Source: Ailurus styani
Lineage: Eukaryota > Chordata > Mammalia > Carnivora > Ailuridae
Length of the DNA stretch: 64,000 nucleotides
Reading direction: 5' to 3'
Assembly: GCA_002007465.1 (NCBI GenBank)
Contig: LNAC01000003.1
Location: 10,081,515 to 10,145,514 of the forward strand
Below the pieces are notes generated by a model. It saw nothing but the letters and a program-made list of their open reading frames with translations, ran no database searches and was not told the origin of the DNA. Both the position numbers and the translations under genes were made by a program. Position 1 is the first letter of the stretch; each line of letters begins with the position of its first letter. Shown piece after piece: positions 57,655-64,000 of this stretch.

Positions 57655-57855
57655 AAAGAATGCAGGCTCACAGAGAAACAGGCTATATTTAGATTTTAAC
57701 ACTTCCATTTGCTAGCTCTATAATCATGGCAAATTATTTAACCTTCACATCTCATCTGTGAAACTGATGTTGATAGCAGAAATATCTATCTCATAGAGTT
57801 GTTAGGGAAATCATATGTCTAGGAAAGAGTAATTATTATTCATGTTAACTCTTAT
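57655..57855 (-). mobile_element. MIR SINE, antisense
   Basis: 'gctagctctataatcatggc', 'aaattatttaaccttcacat' and 'tatctcatagagttgttagg' follow the complement of MIR. Confidence 0.65.
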
Positions 57856-58727
57856 CAGCATCATGGTTAATCATTACCGCACCCTCTCAGTTATAACTTA
57901 CAGCCATCACTCCCCATTCTTTCTATTTCCAGAGAAAAATCTCTTCTATCTTTTTTTCTGGCAATAATTCCATACTCCTCACCCTGTCTTTGGAAAAGAT
58001 GCTAGACTTCCTTGAGGGAAAAATCTGGACACATTCTCTTCATTTTCTTCTAATACTCCTCCCACTGCCTTTGATGGAAGAAAACCCAACATTCTTAGAT
58101 TTGTATACAGGATTTTTGAAATCTCATTCCCCCAACAGCCTCTGACCCACCTGTAGACATCTATACAAGGCTGTTTTTCAGACCAAAGTGAACTCAACTT
58201 TTTGAGACTATAATCAGCTTCTTCATGCCCTAAAGCGTCTGTAGCTGTTTATGAGCGCCCTTCCCACTTTTCCCAATCTGGAAAATGACAACTCACCCTT
58301 TGGAAGTCAGCTCAAGTAGTCAGTTCTCAGAGAAAGATGTTGGTCAGTTTCTAATGACCATGATCTTTAAAAGTTTCTTTCATTTCATGTTGATCCATCT
58401 CCATTTAATCTTTTAAAAATGAAAAATACTATTTTGAAAGTCAAAGATAATTAATTTGGCCATTTCTTTATATTAAATCTATTTCGACTCAAGTTTTGTA
58501 GTGTTATGTAAGTTAAATTGGTATGCTTTTAAAAATCTTCCTCTGGCCATTACTCTGTTTGGCTTTTTAAGTTCAAATGTATTTTCTATACAGCTCTCAA
58601 TACTCTTGCATTAAAAAAATGACCTTCTATGGTTTAAAATAATCATATTTGCAGAACGGTTTTGTCCACATTGTTAGTGGCTTTAACAGGCCTGGTGCCC
58701 ACACCAGAGGTACACCATGAAGAAGGG
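57856..58727. other. Unique DNA, possible L2 traces
   Basis: No gene seen. 58250-58360 ('cactcaccctttggaagtca', 'gctcaagtagtcagttctca') weakly resembles L2. The minus-strand 72-codon frame at 57979-58197 has no known domain. Confidence 0.4.
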
Positions 58728-58838
58728 CATGAACTTGGAGTCAGACCTTCTAGATTCAAATTCCAGTTTCACTACTTAATAGCAGGTCACTGCAGGCAAA
58801 TAATTCAATCTGCTGTGACTCTGTTTCCTCATAGTAAC
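58728..58838 (-). mobile_element. MIR SINE, antisense
   Basis: 'cttggagtcagaccttctag', 'attcaaattccagtttcac', 'ctacttaatagcaggtcac' and 'gactctgtttcctcatagta' follow the complement of MIR. Confidence 0.6.
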
Positions 58839-60236
58839 CTCACAGTGTCAAGGTCACCATTAGCTTAGTCACAAGATAGAAGTTCTTAGAAGAGAGGTGG
58901 GGTGCATACTAAAAACTCAACAAACATTGGCTATTTAATTTGTTTAAAAATCCTCACTACCTCCTTTGTTGACTCAAGCAATTTATGCCATTTCTGGTTC
59001 AGATGTTTCCATATACAGTTGTACAAGTCCAGTTGTCTGAAGTGCATGGACAAGAAAGACCTGTCCCTCATATCCTACACATTGAGTGGATGTCAGTGGC
59101 AGGCCTACACTTACATAGAAAAGAGGTTCAAACAAACTGGAGTTTTTCTCCCATGCCGTGTCAAATAATGGCATTGATTGAACTTATCCTTCTGCTATTT
59201 CTGTTCAGTATTGCCACCACAGAGATCTATGGTGCAGAGATGCAATTTCTTTGCTTGTTTTTTAAGGCACCTGGCCTGGTAAAATGATTAAGCAAGTTTT
59301 GTTACAGTTTACAACCTAAAATGCATGTGGCTCACTGAGAAGTAAAATGAAGTTTAGGGTCTGTTTTTATCTATATAGGACAAATAAAGGCCTGAGTTGA
59401 TTATAGAAAATCTTCACACAGCATACCTGTTGTCAGTTAAGTCATCACCTAAAAGTTTTAGACAAAAGAGTTTTCCATGTTTCTGTCAAAATGATATACA
59501 TTTTCCTTTGAAAATGTGAACGTTTTCTTAAGATAAGGCTTATAAGTAATTACTGGTGAAACTAAAATGATTCTCCTCGAGGCTTAAGAATTATGTGTGC
59601 TGTCTTCAATAGCCTTTTCGTTAATGATTCTAACATTGTTAATTTTTTATGTTCTAATCGTGTTCAGTTATAGCCTTAACTTGGACTCTAGTGAAATATA
59701 TCTCTACAAAATATCTTTCTACTTTCATAAATTGAAATTCATAGTATAAAATGATTTCAATTATCCAAGGTTGTGATGATCTTTTGTCTTGAATGTGTTT
59801 TGTATTTTCTAATGTGTCCTATTATGCTTCTTCAAAAAGGGTAGTTTTATTCAAAATTTGTTCTTCTTTCAAGTTAATGCCTACTTCTACCTACTAATAT
59901 ATTAGTGTCATCTGTGTGTATACTTAATTACTTACTATTCAACTTAAAATATTTTGATTAAGACAAGATTCAACCTATTATAAAAGCAGTATCTTTTCAT
60001 ATTCTGAAAAGTAATTAAGGTGACTTTAAAAACACATATAATAGAGGAGGTTATTTTGTTGTTGTTTTTGTTTCTGACTTTTCACAAAGTGTAGTGACAG
60101 TGGCTAAGTTATATCTGTAGTTTTATTATAAAGATAGTATCATGGTCCACTTGGCTATATCCAGTGGTTCCATGGTAAAACAGTTCCAAATTCTCAGCTA
60201 GGCATATTTTTTTTAAGTGGTCCACCTACAAAGTTG
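58839..60236. other. Unique AT-rich DNA, no gene seen
   Basis: No exon or named repeat. Three overlapping frames at 58902-59287 (88, 63 and 100 codons on both strands) resemble no known family. Confidence 0.5.
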
Positions 60237-60238
60237 TA

Positions 60239-60589
60239 TAGTTGACCTTTGAACAAGTTTAGGTTCACCTAGTTGACCTTAGGTTTGAATGGCACAAATC
60301 CACCTACACGCAGATTTGTCTTGATAAAATACAGTATTGTAAATGTATTTTCTCTCCCTTATGGTTTTCTTAATATTTTATTTTCTCTAGCTTACGTTAT
60401 GATAAGAAGACAGCATCTAATACACATACCATATAAAATATGTGTTAATTGACTATTTATGTTACCAGTAAAGCTTCTAGTCAACTGCAGGCTATTAGTA
60501 GTTAAGTTTCGGGAATTCAAAATTATACATCGATTTTTGACTGTATGGGGGCTGATGTCCCAACCCCTGCATTGTTTAAAGGTCAACTA
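60239..60589 (+). mobile_element. Tigger-type (pogo/Tc1-mariner) DNA transposon remnant with terminal inverted repeats
   Basis: The left end 'tagttgacctttgaacaag' and right end 'ttgtttaaaggtcaacta' are inverted repeats of each other, flanked by TA as expected for pogo-like insertion. Interior blocks such as 'aatacagtattgtaaatgta', 'aaaatatgtgttaattgac' and 'ggctattagtagttaagttt' match the Tigger/MER2-group consensus as I remember it. At about 350 bp it is a non-autonomous element encoding no transposase. A small internal repeat of the left end lies at 60269-60290. Confidence 0.78.
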
Positions 60590-60800
60590 TATATAAATAG
60601 CATAACTTGGAAAATATTTATTTCTTCCATCAGAAATCTAAATAGTTATTGGACATTTAATTGTGTTACACCAATTTAATTCAATGTAATTCTAAAATTG
60701 GAATTTAGTTTAATGGAAGATAATTATATTGTTTCTCATCACAGAGCAAAAAATGACTTAATGAATTCTTTATTACTTGACCATCTTTTGACAATTACAT
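60590..60800. other. Short unique AT-rich spacer
   Basis: Nothing recognised between the Tigger remnant and the MLT1-like LTR. Confidence 0.5.
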
Positions 60801-60801
60801 C

Positions 60802-61316
60802 TGTGGTAGGCAATATAATGGCCACCCAAAGATGTCTATGTCCTAATCCTCAACACCTATGCATAAGTTAGTTTTTGGGGCAAAGGGAGGTTAAGGTTGT
60901 GAATGGATTAAACTTGGTAATCAGCTGACCATAAATTAGGGATATTAACTTGGATTACGTAGGTGGGCCCAACATAATTATAGGGGTCCTTCATAGGGGA
61001 AGGAGAGAGAAGAGAATAAGAAATACAACAACAGCACAAAAACAACTACTTTTACTCTTGTTGTCTTTGAAGATGGAGGAATTAAGTCACGAATCAAGGA
61101 GTGTAGATGGCCTCTAGAATCTGGAAAAGGCACATCAAAAGATTCTCCTCTAGAGCCTCCAGAAGGAACACAATCCACCTAACACCTTGATTTTAGTTCA
61201 GTGAGACCTTTTTTGGACTCTTTACCTCAAAATCTGTAAGATGCTGCATTTTTGTTGTTTTGAGCCCCTTAATGTTTGGTAGTTTTTTTTCTATAGTAGC
61301 AATAGGAAATAAATAT
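60802..61316 (+). mobile_element. MLT1-like MaLR solo LTR, sense, near full length
   Basis: Blocks in order: 'tgtggtaggcaatataatgg', 'ccacccaaagatgtctatgt', 'taatcagctgaccataaatt', 'ggtgggcccaacataattat', 'ctttgaagatggaggaatta', 'gatggcctctagaatctgg', 'ctctagagcctccagaagg', 'caccttgattttagttcagt' and 'agcaataggaaataaatat'. At about 515 bp it is one of the most complete LTRs here, with no internal retroviral genes. Minus-strand frames across it are shadows. Confidence 0.8.
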
Positions 61317-61734
61317 ACTTCCCAACCCTGCATCAGCATCATCTCTAGTGTTTGACAGTAAATTGTTTTTATTTTCACCACAAGGTATTCTGACAACTTG
61401 ATTTACTCTATACCAAACTTCATCTATCTATCTTGATGTCTTTGATATATTGATTTGGGCCAAATCTAAACTACCCGAAAGGTGATATTTCCATCTCACG
61501 TGCTAGTCCCTTGGGCCAAGTAGCACTCGATTCACAATTTTGAAAATTAGCTACCCCATATTTAAGCAATCCAGTTTGGAAGCAAAACCTAATTACTTAA
61601 TTACTCTGGGGAATCTTCAAAATTCAATGCACAGAAGCAGTTATATTTATTTTCAGAAAATATTCTTCCCTCCTAATTTAGTTGCTGCCGTTCAACGACA
61701 CAAAATTTTATATCTGATTTTATATTTTATTAAT
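61317..61734. other. Unique AT-rich DNA, no gene seen
   Basis: No exon or repeat recognised. The frame starting at 61540 runs into the following SINE and is not a gene. Confidence 0.5.
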
Positions 61735-61948
61735 ATAGATTTTTTTAAGATTTTATTTATTTATTTGACAGAGAGCAACACAGGGGGAGAGGGAACAAAA
61801 GCAGAGGGTAGTGGGAGAGGGAGAACCGGGCTTCCTGCCAAACAGGGAGCCCGTTGCAGGGCTTGATCCCGGAACCCCAGGATCATGACCTGAGCTGAAG
61901 TCAGACACTTAACAACTGAGCCACCCAGGTGCCCCAAGATAGATTTTT
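61735..61948 (-). mobile_element. CAN-SINE, antisense, older copy with 10-bp TSD
   Basis: Body about 61745-61935 on the minus strand, with head 'ctgagccacccaggtgcccc' at the right. The 'cacttaacaactgagcc' spelling marks an older subfamily. The short direct repeat 'atagattttt' is at 61735-61744 and 61939-61948. Confidence 0.88.
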
Positions 61949-63007
61949 AAATAAAGGTGACATTTAATAAGAAATTCCATAATTTAATTATACTAAAATG
62001 AAATGTCTCCCACTTAGGCATTTTGGAAAACCTGATAGCACAGCTTACTTTTCTCTTGTGTGTAAACTTCCAAATAAATTGTTAATTATTACTTTGAAAG
62101 CACTATTGTAAATCACTGGTTCGATGCTGAAAATGTGTGCCTTTGCCCTAATGCCCAAGTACTTCATTTGTACAATAATGCATGTTTTACAAAACAGGCC
62201 TTTGTTTTTGTTTTTTATTCCATAGATTTATGTCTAGGTGGGTAAAGTTTGTTCTTAAGTTCTGATGACTACAGAAAATATTCCTATGAGAAAAGAGAGC
62301 ACTAAGTTCATACCAAAATTTAAAGTTACAAATGTAAAATTATCATTATCTGGTGTTTTTAAAGTGCAAATTACTCTAGACACATTCCTCTACTTGAACT
62401 ATACTGGGTTATAGAAGGGCAATAATCAATAAGGTAGCTCATTATCTGTGATACCTCTAATTACCCCTGTGCTAGTACTGCTGTTATGGTTTAACCAATG
62501 CATATTAAAAAATTTTGCTAACGGGATCTTGTTATCATCCTAATTTTGTGTGGAGTTTTATTAGAAAATCACGTTACTCATCTGAACTGCCACAACAACA
62601 GCACTATCCCTTGGGTATTTTTTTTTCATATCAAGGTTAATTTAAAGTGATTAGCATAAGTACTACAGATGTTGCTATGGGGATAAGAACTGCGCATCTT
62701 CTATGATGGACATCATATGATTGCTGTTACAGGCCTGGTAAGATTGGATTATTTGTTTTAATGTCATGCAGAGCAACTCACATGATAGAGATCACTATCT
62801 TTTAAATAGCATTCCATATTCCTAAATCAATCACCTTTTCACTTCTTTAGAATGGTGTGTATACAAAAATCACTACTTTATTATTGGCCTAAGTAAATTT
62901 ATCGTGTTGTGTTTGGATGTTCAGAATATTTCTTTTAATTGGTATTGATTCTTCCATCTCCCAGGAGGAGAGAAACAGTAGTTAAAAGGAAAGCGTTTAT
63001 TCACATT
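61949..63007. other. Unique AT-rich DNA, no gene seen
   Basis: No exon, RNA gene or named repeat recognised. Confidence 0.5.
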
Positions 63008-63070
63008 CAATTCATTCAACATTCATTGAGAGCTTACTACGGTTCTGGCATTTTCTATACTCTGACAATG
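63008..63070 (-). mobile_element. L2 3' remnant, antisense
   Basis: 'caattcattcaacattcatt' followed by 'gagagcttactacggttctg' matches the complement of the extreme L2 3' end. Confidence 0.55.
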
Positions 63071-63228
63071 AAATGAAATTTTGTAGTCAATATTTATTCT
63101 GGGTAGTTTTGTTTTTGTTTTTGTTTTTCTAATTGAATCGGGATACAGATAGCTTCCAACCCTGTAAAGAAACACTGAGAGGCAGAGGTTAGGATTGGAA
63201 TACAGAGCAGATTGTACCCCGTCTTGGT

Positions 63229-63272
63229 AGGGGTGTAGCTCAGTAGTAGAGCGTGTGTTTCACGTGTACCCT
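63229..63272 (+). pseudogene. tRNA-Ala-like 5' half
   Basis: 'aggggtgtagctcagtagta' continuing 'gagcgtgtgtttcacgtg' matches the acceptor 5' strand, D arm and anticodon stem-loop of a tRNA-Ala-like molecule. The loop reads CAC at the anticodon position. The T arm and acceptor 3' strand do not follow ('accctgtctttgagag'), so no mature tRNA could fold. The box A region is present but no box B. Either a tRNA pseudogene fragment or the head of a tRNA-derived SINE. Confidence 0.65.
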
Positions 63273-64000
63273 GTCTTTGAGAGTTGGTAAGAAAAGGAAA
63301 CCAGTGAACAATGGAGATGACAAATGAGAGTTCCAGACATCTATCAGTGGCAGTGGTAAGGAGTGGGCATTTCGGAAGAAGAGAGTAAGGAGTAAATATT
63401 GAAATATTGAGAAATAAATATGGGAGGAAACATATTTCATCATCTATCATATTTATTGCCAGTAATTGGAGGGAGGTTTTTGTAAAATGGAGTGGAAAAG
63501 TCAAGGAGAAAGCAGTAAAGTTAAAGAGAAGATGGAGCAGATAACAGTAATTTCTCACGATAGCAGGATTTTGGTGTCTGTTTGCGTTGAGGAATTGAGG
63601 ATGTGGGATGGGGACGGCACCAATGACAAAGAAAAAATGAGGAAAGTGTTTAAATAAGAGCATTCAGTTGCCATAAAATATGATCATGGAAGCAGGGCCC
63701 ACTCTGTACCCCCAAAGTGTAGATTGTGGGGATAAAGTGATAGCTTATGCAATTCAGAACTTTCTCGTGTGTAAAAAGAGTAGATGAAATATAAGATGGG
63801 TAGATATAAATATAAGATGGAATATAATTATCAAGGTAACAGTAGAACAACCTAAGGGTGAATTCTTAAAAAATTCTCTGAAAAAGTTTTACAGATATTT
63901 ATGATGCTATTGATGACTGAAGTATCAAGATTTCTTAGAAAATTTTGTGGTTTTCAATCTCACAATATTGTTGGGGGATGTGGTGTAAGAGGGATATTTA
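63273..64000. other. Unique purine-rich DNA, no gene assigned
   Basis: Positions 63290-63650 are A/G-rich on the + strand, which favours open frames on the minus strand, including the longest in the window (63094-63663, 189 codons). That translation is L/F/P/S/T-rich, lacks a recognised domain and crosses the tRNA-like half. I judge it chance. Confidence 0.45.

Noticed and set aside
63094..63663. 189-codon minus-strand frame, the longest in the window
   Set aside because: Low-complexity composition from a purine-rich complement, no domain, and it spans a tRNA-like half. No splice or promoter evidence.
1..64000. CRISPR arrays, operons, phage or plasmid features
   Set aside because: The window is mammalian, with SINE, LINE and LTR content throughout. 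Repeats present are microsatellites and transposons, with no spacer-repeat pattern.

Overview
This is mammalian nuclear DNA. It is AT-rich, has no coding exon I can recognise, and is packed with interspersed repeats. The SINEs identify the host: about 17 copies of the tRNA-derived carnivore SINE (CAN-SINE/SINEC), most with the 'TGGCTCAGTGGGTTAAAGCC' head and a '...GCCTGCCTCTCTGCCTACTTGTGATCTCT...' type 3' region ending in (AAAT)n. That version points to a caniform carnivore, most likely a mustelid (weasel, mink, otter or badger group). The species assignment is inference from remembered consensus, not a search.

Layout. 0-9 kb: mostly unique AT-rich DNA with a MER5-like hAT remnant, a MIR, a CAN-SINE and a long antisense L2. 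9-15 kb: CAN-SINEs, two antisense MaLR LTR pieces, a 3'-truncated U1 snRNA retropseudogene (12830-12975) with an (AATA)n tail, and a dense cluster of four CAN-SINEs around an L1 fragment. 16-20 kb: an old L1 3' end, a long sense L2 interrupted by an LTR-like repeat, and an L1 3' end with a 5' inversion. 20-34 kb: largely unique sequence with an MLT1-like LTR, L2 and MIR remnants and three CAN-SINEs. 34.1-40.6 kb: a defective sense L1 carrying two CAN-SINEs and a processed MAPRE1 (EB1) pseudogene with its own 10-bp target-site duplication. 41-46 kb: an antisense L1 3' end, microsatellites and a CAN-SINE with an expanded tail. 46-58 kb: L2 and MIR remnants, an antisense MaLR LTR, a CAN-SINE that appears to have carried 3' flanking DNA with it, and a locally GC-rich segment. 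58-64 kb: a Tigger-type DNA transposon remnant, an MLT1-like LTR, an old CAN-SINE and a tRNA-Ala-like half.

No genes act together here; the relationships are those of nested insertions. L2 and MIR are the oldest layer. MaLR LTRs, hAT and Tigger elements and old L1s come next, then the carnivore L1 at 34-40 kb. Into that L1 went the MAPRE1 copy and two SINEs. Most young SINEs keep near-perfect target-site duplications.

Four single 'n' bases (31925, 34827, 35259, 41085) mark assembly joins. Three are flanked by 98-181 bp direct duplications that look like unmerged contig ends rather than biology, and the fourth sits in a SINE missing about 27 bp. I found no credible novel biological system. 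The most interesting items are the nested MAPRE1 retrocopy, the U1 retropseudogene, the SINE 3' transduction and the join artefacts.
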